The notes: generated by a model not told the origin, from the sequence alone. 64,000 nucleotides of DNA from Halomonas sp. LBP4 (GCF_003202205.1 NZ_PDOG01000004.1:88631-152630), one strand, 5' to 3'; counted from the stretch's first letter, positions 9,512 through 18,098 are shown. Numbers and translations are program-made.

Positions 9512-10266
9512 CAGCGCCCCTCCTCTGCTCGAACAAACCGCCGAAACTCGGCACGTGGCCCGAACTGCCAGCGACGACGGTTGAGTGGCCGGTCCCATAC
9601 ATCGCTGGACTCTACGCCGCGGCTCTCGCCATCCAGCAGATCGGCCCGTCCTTCCCAGGCATACATCACATCGTCGGTAAGTCTCAAAGCTGCTTTTTCA
9701 GCCTTTTCCTCTTTACCAACCAGCACGGGAAACACCGTGTCCAGTGCATCACGCAGCCGCTCGGCCTGGACCAGCCGGGGAGCCAAGGGCGCTGCCAGGG
9801 GGCAGGACTTACGCCCCAGATAGAGCATGTAACATGGTCGTTTTAACGCTGCTTCCAATTCCTCCAAGGTATGCACCGCATCGTCGGAGAGCCATACCGT
9901 GACGGTCCAGAGACCGTCGCAGCGATAGTCGCGGCTGGAGAGGATGGTGTTGATCGCCTTGCGTGGCACATTCAACTCATCGCGGCGAGTGCGATAGCTC
10001 ACCTTGGCCTGAGACCCCGGCACCTGGGCAGTGTGATAATCGCGCAGCAAGGTACCGGGGGAGAGCTGCTTGACGGCAATGTGAACGCTGCCACACAGCG
10101 CCTGCTGGCCGGCTTCGTCTTCGCGCTTGATGCCCAGGGCCGCCCCTAGAAGCCCGATGATCGCCCCTCGCCCGGGATGGGTAGCGGTGGGGCGCGACTC
10201 GCCCACTGCCGCTTCCCCCCAGCTGGCTAGTGGCGCATAGAGCCGAAAGACTAGATATTCCGTCAT
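9511..10266 (-). CDS. cas5e: Cascade subunit Cas5e (CasD)
   Basis: 251-aa RAMP protein that caps the 5' handle of crRNA in Cascade. The N-terminus TEYLVFRLYAPLASWGEAAV, with GESRPTATHPGRGAIIGLLGAALG after it, is the Cas5e signature, and VSYRTRRDELNVPRKA is the mid-protein crRNA contact region. The C-terminus ends VWDRPLNRRRWQFGPR. It lies 9 bp downstream of cas7 and is coupled to cas6e by a shared TGATG. Confidence 0.95.
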   Translation of the reverse strand: MTEYLVFRLYAPLASWGEAAVGESRPTATHPGRGAIIGLLGAALGIKREDEAGQQALCGSVHIAVKQLSPGTLLRDYHTAQVPGSQAKVSYRTRRDELNVPRKAINTILSSRDYRCDGLWTVTVWLSDDAVHTLEELEAALKRPCYMLYLGRKSCPLAAPLAPRLVQAERLRDALDTVFPVLVGKEEKAEKAALRLTDDVMYAWEGRADLLDGESRGVESSDVWDRPLNRRRWQFGPRAEFRRFVRAEEGR

Positions 10267-10275
10267 GTCGGCTCC

Positions 10276-11349
10276 TTAGCGCTCATTGCTGAGAAACTCG
10301 ATCAAACCATCGAGATTACCCGTCACGATGTCTCCTTCGAGTGCTGGGCCCTGATAATCGGGCAACGCGGAGACGACATAGCGCCGATCGGCCCCCGCCC
10401 CATAGGCCCTGTCGAAGGCTTTCGCTTGCTCCTCGAGTCGTTCCACGGCATCACCGGCCTGATCCTGGCCGGCAACCGGGCGCAGGAAGGCGGCCGATAG
10501 CGAGCGCGGTTGCTGGTCGCCCTTCTCGGCCAGCACATAGCTGGCATGGGCACGGGAACCGAAGCTGTTCTGCTTGCCCTTCGGCGAAATACGCACAGCA
10601 GCCTCTACCAGAGCGGCAATGGCGCGGTCGGCGAGTTCGATATCTCCCTTGAGGTTGTCGAGCAATTGCTGACGGTCGATACAGACATAGCTATAGAACA
10701 GGCCGGCAGCGAAACCGGCTTCGCCGACATGGGCGGCCCCCCGATGTTCATCACCGGTGTTGAGGTCATCCACGGCGGTGAAGTAGTCGTCCTCCACCTC
10801 TGCCGCGTGGACGGTGATGGCATGGGCCACCTGACAGGCCGCCTCGACGTTGTATTCCGGCACCGCTGCCAACATACGGCCAAACAGCGCGATATCCGCC
10901 GCCGCCGGCTTGTGGCGGAGCAGGTCGAGATCGGCCTTCTCGGGCGCACGGTTCTCGGCGGCCAGGGTCTCGACCAGGGCATCTACCGCGGATTGCTCCT
11001 CGGGGCCGATATGCACCAGCTGGCTGGTTGCCAGCTCCCCCTTGGCGACGTCTCCAAAGACCCCGGCAATCTCGGTCGCCCACGCCCTGGCGTCCTTGTC
11101 ATTGACGCCTTTTTCCAGCAGGTGCTTCTCTGCCTCGAGGCCCACGCGCTTGGTGCGGTGACCACGATACTGGCCCAGAGCTTCCTCGAACAGCGCGGAA
11201 GTCCGCCAGGTGCGCTTGAGGCTCTGGGAGGAGACGCGCAGGCGCTTGGCACCCCCCATGATGGCGGTCTTCGGCCGTCCCAGGTCGTCACGATTGAGAT
11301 TGGCCGGCGGGTAGGAAGTCAGCAAATGCAGTTGAATGAAGTGGTTCAT
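10276..11349 (-). CDS. cas7e: Cascade backbone subunit Cas7e (CasC)
   Basis: 357-aa protein, present in six copies in Cascade, that coats the crRNA spacer. Family markers are MNHFIQLHLLTSYPPANLNR followed by DDLGRPKTA, RLRVSSQSLKRTWRTS, YNVEAACQVAHAITVH, and PKGKQNSFGSRAHASYVL. Length is typical. A CAGGGAA ribosome site precedes the ATG. It sits 38 bp after cse2. Confidence 0.96.
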   Translation of the reverse strand: MNHFIQLHLLTSYPPANLNRDDLGRPKTAIMGGAKRLRVSSQSLKRTWRTSALFEEALGQYRGHRTKRVGLEAEKHLLEKGVNDKDARAWATEIAGVFGDVAKGELATSQLVHIGPEEQSAVDALVETLAAENRAPEKADLDLLRHKPAAADIALFGRMLAAVPEYNVEAACQVAHAITVHAAEVEDDYFTAVDDLNTGDEHRGAAHVGEAGFAAGLFYSYVCIDRQQLLDNLKGDIELADRAIAALVEAAVRISPKGKQNSFGSRAHASYVLAEKGDQQPRSLSAAFLRPVAGQDQAGDAVERLEEQAKAFDRAYGAGADRRYVVSALPDYQGPALEGDIVTGNLDGLIEFLSNER

Positions 11350-11387
11350 GATGAAGTTCCCTGTCGTAATAGATGGCGAAAGCTGGA

Positions 11388-12062
11388 TCAGTCACTGGCG
11401 CGCTGATAGCGGGACAGCGCCTCGAAATAGTCATTGGCCCAGAGAAAGCCGAGCCGGCTGGATGGCTGGGGGGCCAACTCGCCCCGAGATTCGCGCCACC
11501 AGAGCGCGATATTGTCGGCCAGGTGGACAACGCTGACGCCTCGCTTGTCTGGCTTATCCTGAGAATCAACGAGTCTCAAGGCTCGCCTTAACCTTTTGAT
11601 CAGTTCTTCCGATGATTGGCAACTCATAAGCTGCTGAAAACGTAGCTCACTCATGCAAGGCTTACCCGTTTCACTCTTCTGTTGCCCCAGTTGCCTCCCT
11701 AACGGGACATCTGAGATATCCTTGCGTAACTCGGACAGAATCAGGGCAATACAAGCCCAGGCCTGTAATCGGCTATCGCGCGGCTCGATGCTGTGCTTCC
11801 CGACTTGCTCCACTCGATGCCACAGAGTCCGAAAGGCCTCAGCCAGCATGGCAGCCTCCAAGGATTCACAGCGGCGCAACCTGGCCCGCACACCTTTCGG
11901 CCAGGGCGGTGCCTGGGTGAAGGCTTTCAGTTCCTCGGCAGGTAACGTCAAACGCCTCCACCAGTGACGCACCTCGTAGGCCTCTTCAGGACGCAGTGCC
12001 TGCAATCGTTCGGTGACTGCTGGTGCGCTCTCCGCCACCTCCATCGTTTCTCCCTCGCTCAT
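11388..12062 (-). CDS. cse2: Cascade small subunit Cse2 (CasB)
   Basis: 224-aa helical small subunit, two copies of which form the belly of type I-E Cascade and stabilise the R-loop. Motifs such as VRHWWRRLTLPAEELKAF, RARLRRCESLEAAML and the C-terminal NIALWWRESRGELAPQPSSR support the call. The ATG overlaps the cse1 stop by 4 bp. It is slightly longer than the E. coli protein (160 aa), as in many pseudomonad and Halomonas-type systems. Confidence 0.92.
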   Translation of the reverse strand: MSEGETMEVAESAPAVTERLQALRPEEAYEVRHWWRRLTLPAEELKAFTQAPPWPKGVRARLRRCESLEAAMLAEAFRTLWHRVEQVGKHSIEPRDSRLQAWACIALILSELRKDISDVPLGRQLGQQKSETGKPCMSELRFQQLMSCQSSEELIKRLRRALRLVDSQDKPDKRGVSVVHLADNIALWWRESRGELAPQPSSRLGFLWANDYFEALSRYQRASD

Positions 12063-13741
12063 GGCGCAACCTCCTCGGTTGATGTGGCTTCCTTGGATCC
12101 TGTTATCGCGAACCCTCCCTTCTTGGCGAACTGGGTGACGACCTTGCTCCCCTTGCTGCGCCCCGACAACCAGGCCCGCAGGTTACGGCGGGCCCCTGTG
12201 ATGCGCTTCATATCCAGCTCGGCCATGGGTCCAGTCAGGGCCTGCGCATCGAACAACTGCAGGGCTTCGTGCCTCAAGGTTCGATACCAGTTTTCTGCAG
12301 CAGAGGACGGCATATGCGTACTCTCGCCCTCGCCGAGGGCTTGCTGCATATCAAAGAGGGCGCGAAAGAAAGCAGCCTGTGTTCGCTCATAGAACTGGGT
12401 ATCGATGGGGCTCATGTCGCCCTTGGCATCGGCGGGACGCGAGAACCAGGCGGTCTTGACCTGGTTGCGCACCATCCAGGCCACTTGGCGGGCCAACTCG
12501 GTGAAGTCCTGCACCCAAGATCTCAGTACCGCCTGCTTCGCCGGCGGCACCGCGACCAGCGGCATCTCCACGCTATACCAGCCACGGGGCTTCATATTGT
12601 CCATGTCATAACCGAAGGCCCAGAGCCGGGCCTGACTCAGCAACGCCTCGAACGCCTCGCCATCGCGTCGTGCATCGCGATTGGCAGGCGCCTTGCCATG
12701 CAGGTAGTCATGCACCACGGCCGCCGGCAATGCGCCACTGTTCTCGGCATCCTTCAGCACCAGGTTCGACCAGTGGCGATAGCCCAGTCCGCCCGGCTGG
12801 CCCTTGGTGGAAAGCGGTGGCTCATTGGGCTTCTTCGGGTCACAGCGATAAGGGGTCAACGGATGCTCCCAAGGGCCGTCATAGTTGGCGCCGTAGTTCT
12901 TGGCCCGAATCTCGCTGACGGATCGGGGCGCTTCCCGTCCACAAAGATCACACTGACAGGGGCGCTCCTCGACGAGCAGGCGGAAACGACGCGGCATGGC
13001 CCAATAGGCATGCAGGGCATGCATGTCATTCGGCGACACGACGGCGCCCTTCTTGTCGCTGATGCGGGTAGGCCCAACCCAAGGAAAGAGGGTGTCGTCG
13101 TCCGGGCGAGGCGTCTCAACCTTGCCCTGCCGTGCAAAAGATTTGGTCGGCATCACGTTCAGCCACAGCCGTTGCCACAGGCTGGCCTCGGTATCATCCG
13201 GCATCACCAGGGTGGTAAGTGGGCCGCCACCGCGTAACCCCACCCGATACCCAGCACCTCCCGATGGGGCATTGATTTGTATGGTAAACAGGGCCAGTGC
13301 CGCACAATCGGAGCAGATCGCCTCGACCCGGCCACGCTTGACGAAGTGGTCGGTGTTGAGCTTGAGCCCATTGGCACCGGGCGAGTCGATCAGCAGGCCA
13401 GAGACCGGCGCAGGCTTGACATCCTCGAGCGGGTCGAGATCCTGCATAAAGCGCGGCCCATCGCCGTCTAGCTCGAACGCCGCCGCGATGGGCGCGAAGG
13501 CCGCTTCGAGAGCGTCGCGATCCAGCGGCTCAGCCAAACGATCCATCCAGCCATCGTGCTCTTCGGGCGGGAGCGCGGTCTGCACCAGCCCGATCAGCCA
13601 TTGATAGGCGGCACCCTGAAAGTCGGCGCGGGGCAGCGCCAGATCGACGATATCGGGGTCGGCAATGGCCGAGGGCGAGCAGTAGGCCACGCTTCCATCC
13701 CTGGTGCGGAGGGGCAGCCATGCATGCATTAGCAGGTTCAT
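12059..13741 (-). CDS. cse1: Cascade large subunit Cse1/Cas8e (CasA)
   Basis: 560-aa large subunit that reads the PAM and recruits Cas3. The N-terminus MHAWLPLRTRDG and LPRADFQGAAYQWLIGLVQT are family signatures. A zinc-finger-like pair, CSDC and CQCDLCG, is present. It is the first gene of the cse1-cas2 operon, with GGAG upstream of the ATG. Its 5' flank contains the target of the crRNA-like element described at 13754-13767, so the whole Cascade operon is probably under autorepression. It is separated from cas3 by a DUF29 gene on the other strand. Confidence 0.96.
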   Translation of the reverse strand: MNLLMHAWLPLRTRDGSVAYCSPSAIADPDIVDLALPRADFQGAAYQWLIGLVQTALPPEEHDGWMDRLAEPLDRDALEAAFAPIAAAFELDGDGPRFMQDLDPLEDVKPAPVSGLLIDSPGANGLKLNTDHFVKRGRVEAICSDCAALALFTIQINAPSGGAGYRVGLRGGGPLTTLVMPDDTEASLWQRLWLNVMPTKSFARQGKVETPRPDDDTLFPWVGPTRISDKKGAVVSPNDMHALHAYWAMPRRFRLLVEERPCQCDLCGREAPRSVSEIRAKNYGANYDGPWEHPLTPYRCDPKKPNEPPLSTKGQPGGLGYRHWSNLVLKDAENSGALPAAVVHDYLHGKAPANRDARRDGEAFEALLSQARLWAFGYDMDNMKPRGWYSVEMPLVAVPPAKQAVLRSWVQDFTELARQVAWMVRNQVKTAWFSRPADAKGDMSPIDTQFYERTQAAFFRALFDMQQALGEGESTHMPSSAAENWYRTLRHEALQLFDAQALTGPMAELDMKRITGARRNLRAWLSGRSKGSKVVTQFAKKGGFAITGSKEATSTEEVAP

Positions 13742-13753
13742 GTCGACTCCAAT

Positions 13754-13767
13754 AAGTTTATGTATTC
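13754..13767 (+). promoter_or_regulatory. Putative Cascade target (AAG PAM plus 11-nt seed match) in the cse1 promoter
   Basis: AAG at 13754-13756 is followed by TTTATGTATTC at 13757-13767. The same 11 nt begin the pseudo-spacer at 13838. AAG is the canonical type I-E PAM and sits on the correct (5', non-target) side. The site lies 16-26 bp upstream of the cse1 ATG and overlaps the start of a CAGTGA/TCACTG dyad. The match ends after 11 nt, which would allow binding but should not license cleavage by Cas3. Confidence 0.75.
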
Positions 13768-13786
13768 AGTGACGATCAATTCACTG
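13767..13786. promoter_or_regulatory. Inverted repeat in the cse1 promoter region
   Basis: CAGTGA (13767-13772) and TCACTG (13781-13786) are perfect inverted repeats separated by CGATCAAT. The dyad lies between the cse1 start and the crRNA-like gene and overlaps the latter's -35 element, so it is a candidate operator for a protein regulator of both. Confidence 0.4.
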
Positions 13787-13797
13787 TAGACCATAAT
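13769..13797 (+). promoter_or_regulatory. Sigma-70-like promoter of the crRNA-like RNA
   Basis: GTGACG (13769-13774), 17 bp, then CATAAT (13792-13797) on the plus strand. This would start a transcript near 13804, just before the first repeat-like half. It is predicted from sequence only. Confidence 0.5.
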
Positions 13798-13803
13798 CCC
13801 CGA

Positions 13804-13890
13804 ATAGCACCCTCCCTGTCCGTTCGGGGTTGAACCGTTTATGTATTCGACGGGTGCTGTGTTCCCCGCCCTGGCGGGGCTTTCTCCTCG
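13804..13890 (+). ncRNA. CreR-like crRNA-like RNA (degenerate mini-CRISPR) predicted to repress the cse1 operon
   Basis: Three parts in order. First, a degenerate repeat ending at 13837 in CGGGGTTGAACCG, 11 of 13 bases like the array repeat end CGGGGCTCAACCG. Second, a 21-nt pseudo-spacer at 13838-13858 whose first 11 nt, TTTATGTATTC, recur behind an AAG at 13757. Third, a repeat-like hairpin at 13859-13887 with stem CCCCGC, 4-nt loop CCTG and GCGGGG, the same stem positions as in the array repeat (17 of 29 bases identical). It lies on the plus strand, opposite to the array and the cas operon. CreR/CreA RNAs of other type I systems have this design and use Cascade to silence cas or toxin promoters. 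Confidence 0.75.
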
Positions 13891-13959
13891 TGACCCGCTG
13901 ACGACGTGGCAGTTATCATGTCCAATAGACGTCGCAGGCGGGATCCAAGGAGCCGACAG

Positions 13960-14391
13960 ATGCCGACACACTACGATCAGGACGCCTATGCCTGGGCACT
14001 GGAACAAGCGGCCCTGCTGCGTAGCGGCAAGCTGGATCAGCTGGATATCGAGCACCTTGCCGAGGAGATCGAAAGCATGGGCAAGAGCGAGCGCCGCGCC
14101 TTGATCAGCCAGTTGGCTCGACTTCTCATGCACCTGCTGAAATGGGACCACCAGCCTGAACGCCGCTCGCGTAGTTGGCGCCTGTCCATTCAGGATGCCC
14201 AGGCCAAGGTGGCTCGGCTGCTGGAAGACAACCCCAGTCTCAGGGCGACAATGCCCGAGCTGATGGCAAAGGCCTATGAGGATGCTCGCCGGGCAGCCGC
14301 CATCGAGACCGATATGGAGCCAGACAGCTTTCCCGGGGAGTGCCTGTACGGTTTCGACGAGACCATGGCCTTCGTTCCTGAGGAACACTGA
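13960..14391 (+). CDS. DUF29 domain-containing protein inside the cas locus
   Basis: 143-aa DUF29 protein. Markers are YDQDAYAWALEQAALLRSGK, then LDIEHLAEEIESMGKSERR, LARLLMHLLKWDHQPERRS and a C-terminal PGECLYGFDE. The ATG at 13960 has AAGGAG upstream; earlier in-frame ATGs lack a ribosome site. A possible own promoter is GTGACC (13890-13895) with TATCAT (13914-13919). It is transcribed against the cas genes, converges with cas3 at 8 bp, and lies downstream of the crRNA-like RNA. DUF29 has no firm function; it is common in cyanobacteria and mobile regions, and toxin or regulatory roles are only speculation. Confidence 0.85.
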   Translation: MPTHYDQDAYAWALEQAALLRSGKLDQLDIEHLAEEIESMGKSERRALISQLARLLMHLLKWDHQPERRSRSWRLSIQDAQAKVARLLEDNPSLRATMPELMAKAYEDARRAAAIETDMEPDSFPGECLYGFDETMAFVPEEH

Positions 14392-14399
14392 GCAGAGGT

Positions 14400-17078
14400 T
14401 CACGACTGGCTCCCTTCAACGGCGACCAGTCCCCAGTGGGCACTGTAGCGCCAGCCTGAGTCCTTTTCGGCCAGCCACGGCTGTACGTAGCGCAGCGCCT
14501 GGTAGCGCTCCTGCAAGGCCTCCCACCGGGCCTGATACTCGGAGGGCAAGTCGGCCAACTTGCGGGCCTGGCTCTGGCGCAGCTTGATCTGGCTGAGCAT
14601 ATCGGCATGGCGCTTCTCCTCGGCCCAGAGCCCCAGAACACCTTCGGTATCACGCTTGAGTAGCGCCACATTGACCGTCGGTTCATCGACCAGTCGCGTG
14701 CCCATCTCCTGCTCTTCCTGCCACTTGTGGCGATCCCAGGCGTAGCCCGCCTCGAGCTCCAGGGCGTTGAACGTCGCCATCGACTCAGCGACACCCTGCA
14801 TGCCCCGTTGCTCCCAGCGCGCCTCCTGAAGACCATCCGGCACCAGATCGATCACAGAGCCATAGACGCCCTCGATCAGTGCACGCGCTTCCTCAGGCAT
14901 GCGGATTGCCCCCAACTCGCGCAGGATTCTCTGGGTCAACCACAGCAGGGAGGTATCCCGATAGACGGCATTGGTGCCAGGCAAGGCTCGCTTCAGCCAC
15001 GACTCATCCGGCTCTTCCGACCATTCGGGTGCCAACACATGGAGGGCGGGGGTCCGGCGAGGGCCCCGCATATGACGCTGGAGACGCCCGGCACGCTGGA
15101 CCAGCAGGTCGATGGGAGCAAGGTCGCTGATCATCAGGTCCACGTCACAGTCCAGCGACTCCTGAAAGACCTGGGTGCTGATCAGCACCTGACCTCGGCG
15201 CCCATCCGGCGTGGATGCCTTCCCGAAGCGTTCGATGACGTCGGACTCGATACGCTGACGGTCGATCATGGCGAAGCGGCTGTGGAACAGCAGGCACCGC
15301 TCCGGCTCGGGATGCCGCTCACGGATGGCGTCGAAGGCACGGATGGCGTCATCCACGGTATTGCGCACCCAGGCGACACAGTCGCCGCCCTCGACGGCCG
15401 CCATGACGGCGTCGATGGCTTGCTCTTCCTGGCTCAGCCAACCGACCTGGACCTCCCGCGATACCTCCGGGCGCGACTGCAACGCAACCTCACGAGGCGC
15501 CTCCTGGGTGATCTGCGTCAGCAGCGGAAATTCCTCCTGCTCCAGGGGAGCCGACTCCATGCCAAGCCCGCCCCGCCAGGCCGCAGCCAATGACTGGCGC
15601 ATCGCTTTCGGCAGGGTAGCGGTCAACAGAATAGCGCTGCCGCCCTGACGTGCGTGATAACTCAACAGCTGATTGAGTAAGGTCTGCATGTAATGGTCAT
15701 AGGCGTGCACTTCATCGACGATCAACACCTTGCGGGCCAGACCATAGAGACGCAGCGACTGATGGCGGAACGGCAACAACCCCATGAGTGCCTGATCGAT
15801 GGTGCCTACCCCCACCTCGGCCAGCAGCGCCTTCTTGCGTGAGTCGGCGAGCCAGCGGTTGCACTGGGCGGTCGCCGTGGCCTCCCCAGGCTCATAGTCC
15901 CGATCCCCTGGCTGCGGCCTGTCGATGGCGGCCGAAAACGATTCACTCAGCTTGCTGGCTCCATGGGCCAGCACGAAGGAAGGATTGGAATCGGCCGTGT
16001 AGAAGCGCCGATGCAGCTTGCCGAGGCGGTCATACATGGCATTGGAGGTCGCCATGGTCGGCAAGGCGAAGTAGAGGCCTTCAGCATGGCCGGCGGCCAG
16101 TAACCGCTGGGCAAGGATGCAGGCCGCTTCGGTCTTGCCCGCGCCGGTAACGTCTTCAAGGATAAAGAGCTGCGGCCCCGCCGAAATCGTCAACGTCTCG
16201 ACTTCTTGCTGCAAGGGGGTTGGCCTAACCGGCTTGCCATCGAACCAGGGCTCGAGCCCGGCATAGGGCAACGGCTCCGGTAGTTGACCGAACCCGGTAT
16301 CGCTGAGTATCGCCTCGGCCCGGGGCAACGCATAACGCTCCCAATACGCGGCCAGCGGCATCTCTGCCTGACAATAACGAAAGCGCTCCTGGTTGGAGCC
16401 CAGCCAGTCGCTAAGCGTCGCCCAGCCCGCAATGGTCCAGCTCAGTGACCGGAAGATATCCAGCCATTCGGCCGAGACCAGTTGCACGACGGGCCACTCG
16501 ATTTCGATGAGTTCTGCCCATTCCTCGGTGAATCGACGGGCGGCTTCGGTGTCGGCACTGATGGCGTCTTCGGCGAAGAACCGTTCGGGAATAAGCTGAT
16601 CCGCCTCAACCGGCTGGCCATGATGGCCAAAGAAGGGAACCAGCAATACCTGCATGGCCTTGCGGCGCTGACGCTTTGCCTGACGCTCCAGATGCACCTC
16701 GGACCAGCGCAAGACTCCGCCTTCCAGCCAAGTCAACCAGTACTCCTGCCATAGAAGGGCACCCAGTCGGTCATGTCGCACGGTATATTCGTATCGCTCG
16801 ACGGGCGAAACCAGCTTCACGCCTTCGGGCCGAGCCAGCCCCTGGAAAGTGCGAGAAAACTTGCCGAGATCATGCAAACCAAGCAGAAAGACGAAGAAGC
16901 GACGCAGCGCCTCGGGAGACATGGCGAGCTGTGTCGCCAAGTGCAGAGCCAGTGGGCGTTCAGGAGCGAGCAGATACCAACCGACGGCGGCCACATCGAG
17001 GCTGTGATAAGGCAATAGATGGCAGCTCTCACCCTCTCCCGATGGCTTCGCCTTGCCCCAGTACCGGAAATAACTCAT
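14400..17078 (-). CDS. cas3: CRISPR-associated helicase-nuclease Cas3
   Basis: 892-aa Cas3, the HD nuclease and SF2 helicase that degrades DNA marked by Cascade. The HD domain shows YHSLD (His25), GLHDLGKF (His69-Asp70) and FGHHGQP. Helicase motifs are DVTGAGKTEA (Walker A), IVDEVHAYD (DEVH box), LLTATLP (motif III) and QRAGRLQRH (motif VI). All catalytic motifs are intact. It is transcribed separately from cse1, from the 150-bp gap shared with the divergent WYL regulator, which suggests its own control. Confidence 0.97.
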   Translation of the reverse strand: MSYFRYWGKAKPSGEGESCHLLPYHSLDVAAVGWYLLAPERPLALHLATQLAMSPEALRRFFVFLLGLHDLGKFSRTFQGLARPEGVKLVSPVERYEYTVRHDRLGALLWQEYWLTWLEGGVLRWSEVHLERQAKRQRRKAMQVLLVPFFGHHGQPVEADQLIPERFFAEDAISADTEAARRFTEEWAELIEIEWPVVQLVSAEWLDIFRSLSWTIAGWATLSDWLGSNQERFRYCQAEMPLAAYWERYALPRAEAILSDTGFGQLPEPLPYAGLEPWFDGKPVRPTPLQQEVETLTISAGPQLFILEDVTGAGKTEAACILAQRLLAAGHAEGLYFALPTMATSNAMYDRLGKLHRRFYTADSNPSFVLAHGASKLSESFSAAIDRPQPGDRDYEPGEATATAQCNRWLADSRKKALLAEVGVGTIDQALMGLLPFRHQSLRLYGLARKVLIVDEVHAYDHYMQTLLNQLLSYHARQGGSAILLTATLPKAMRQSLAAAWRGGLGMESAPLEQEEFPLLTQITQEAPREVALQSRPEVSREVQVGWLSQEEQAIDAVMAAVEGGDCVAWVRNTVDDAIRAFDAIRERHPEPERCLLFHSRFAMIDRQRIESDVIERFGKASTPDGRRGQVLISTQVFQESLDCDVDLMISDLAPIDLLVQRAGRLQRHMRGPRRTPALHVLAPEWSEEPDESWLKRALPGTNAVYRDTSLLWLTQRILRELGAIRMPEEARALIEGVYGSVIDLVPDGLQEARWEQRGMQGVAESMATFNALELEAGYAWDRHKWQEEQEMGTRLVDEPTVNVALLKRDTEGVLGLWAEEKRHADMLSQIKLRQSQARKLADLPSEYQARWEALQERYQALRYVQPWLAEKDSGWRYSAHWGLVAVEGSQS

Positions 17079-17184
17079 TCCCGAACTCCATTTCGTTATT
17101 GATTGTTACTGCCCCATCTAAGCACCCTATCCCTGTTGCCACCACCACTGTCCATGAGACCAGCATATTTTTCAGGCCGATATT

Positions 17185-17200
17185 GATCATGGCCATGGTC
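17185..17200. promoter_or_regulatory. Palindrome between cas3 and the WYL regulator
   Basis: GATCATGGCCATGGTC is a 16-bp dyad with one mismatch, 29 bp before the WYL gene start and about 107 bp before cas3. It is a candidate operator for the WYL protein. Confidence 0.35.
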
Positions 17201-17228
17201 GCAGAACAGCACCTGATAAGGAGGTTGT

Positions 17229-18098
17229 ATGACCGCAATGGCACCACTTCCCTGGGACACCCTGGCCCGCTACCGGTTGATCGAGATCCTGGCGCTATGG
17301 GAGGGCCGGGTGGTGGCGTCGCAGCTTGGCCAGGCCTTCGGCATCGGGCGCCAGCAGGCGCAGAAGGTGCTCAAGCGCTATCGGGAATTGGTGCCCGCGA
17401 ACCTGGTGTATGACGAGTCGCGCAAGGGCTTCCTGCCCGCCGAGGACTTCTCGCCACACTTCACCCTCGGCCGGGTCGAAGAGTACCTACATCTGCTGGG
17501 GTCGGGTCAGGGGCTGGACTCGCCTTTCACCGGGCTCGGCCTGGGGGCGGCGGATACCGAGTCGTTGCCCCTGCCCAGCCGCCAGGTGTCACCGGGGGTA
17601 GTACGCGAACTGGTCAAGGCGTCGCGCCAGGGGCTACGGCTGGAGGTGACCTATGCGTCGTTTTCCAGCCCGGCGGGGGAGGAGCGCATCATCGTGCCGC
17701 ACACCCTGGTGTTCGCTGCCGGGCGCTGGCATGTGCGGGCTTTCTGCGAAAAGCACCTTGCCTATCGGGACTTCGTGTTGAGCCGCTTCCGCAGCGTGCC
17801 GGAGCCCTGCGGAGAGATGCTGGGGGCTCATGGCGGCCAGCATGACGAGAAGTGGCACACCCAGGTGGCGGTCAGGCTGATCCCCGACCGGCGGTTGCCC
17901 GAAGCCGAGCGTGAACTCCTCGCCATGGACTACGGCATGACGGATGGTGAGCTACTGCTGTATTGCCGAGGCCCGCTGGTGCTCTATGCCCTGCGGGAAC
18001 TCGGTGTGAACCCGCATCACAGCGAACCCGATCCGCGCGCCCAGCAGATCGAGATCGCCAACCGCGAGGCGCTGGCCACCTGGATCCGCTGGGATTGA
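17229..18098 (+). CDS. WYL-domain transcriptional regulator divergent from cas3
   Basis: 289-aa regulator of the BrxR/CapW/CaxR type. The order is an N-terminal winged helix-turn-helix (about 10-80, RYRLIEILALWEGRVVASQL), a WYL domain (about 120-195, with PHTLVFAAGRWHVRAFCEK and YRDFVLSRF) and a C-terminal WCX-like domain. Related proteins repress phage-defence operons (BREX, CBASS) and some CRISPR loci, and their WYL domains are thought to sense nucleic-acid ligands. AAGGAGG precedes the ATG. Being divergent from cas3 across 150 bp, it is the most likely regulator of cas3. Confidence 0.88.
   Translation: MTAMAPLPWDTLARYRLIEILALWEGRVVASQLGQAFGIGRQQAQKVLKRYRELVPANLVYDESRKGFLPAEDFSPHFTLGRVEEYLHLLGSGQGLDSPFTGLGLGAADTESLPLPSRQVSPGVVRELVKASRQGLRLEVTYASFSSPAGEERIIVPHTLVFAAGRWHVRAFCEKHLAYRDFVLSRFRSVPEPCGEMLGAHGGQHDEKWHTQVAVRLIPDRRLPEAERELLAMDYGMTDGELLLYCRGPLVLYALRELGVNPHHSEPDPRAQQIEIANREALATWIRWD

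Noticed and set aside
13767..13786. CAGTGA/TCACTG dyad as a LexA box
   Set aside because: Spacing and half-sites do not match CTG-N10-CAG; kept only as an unspecified inverted repeat.
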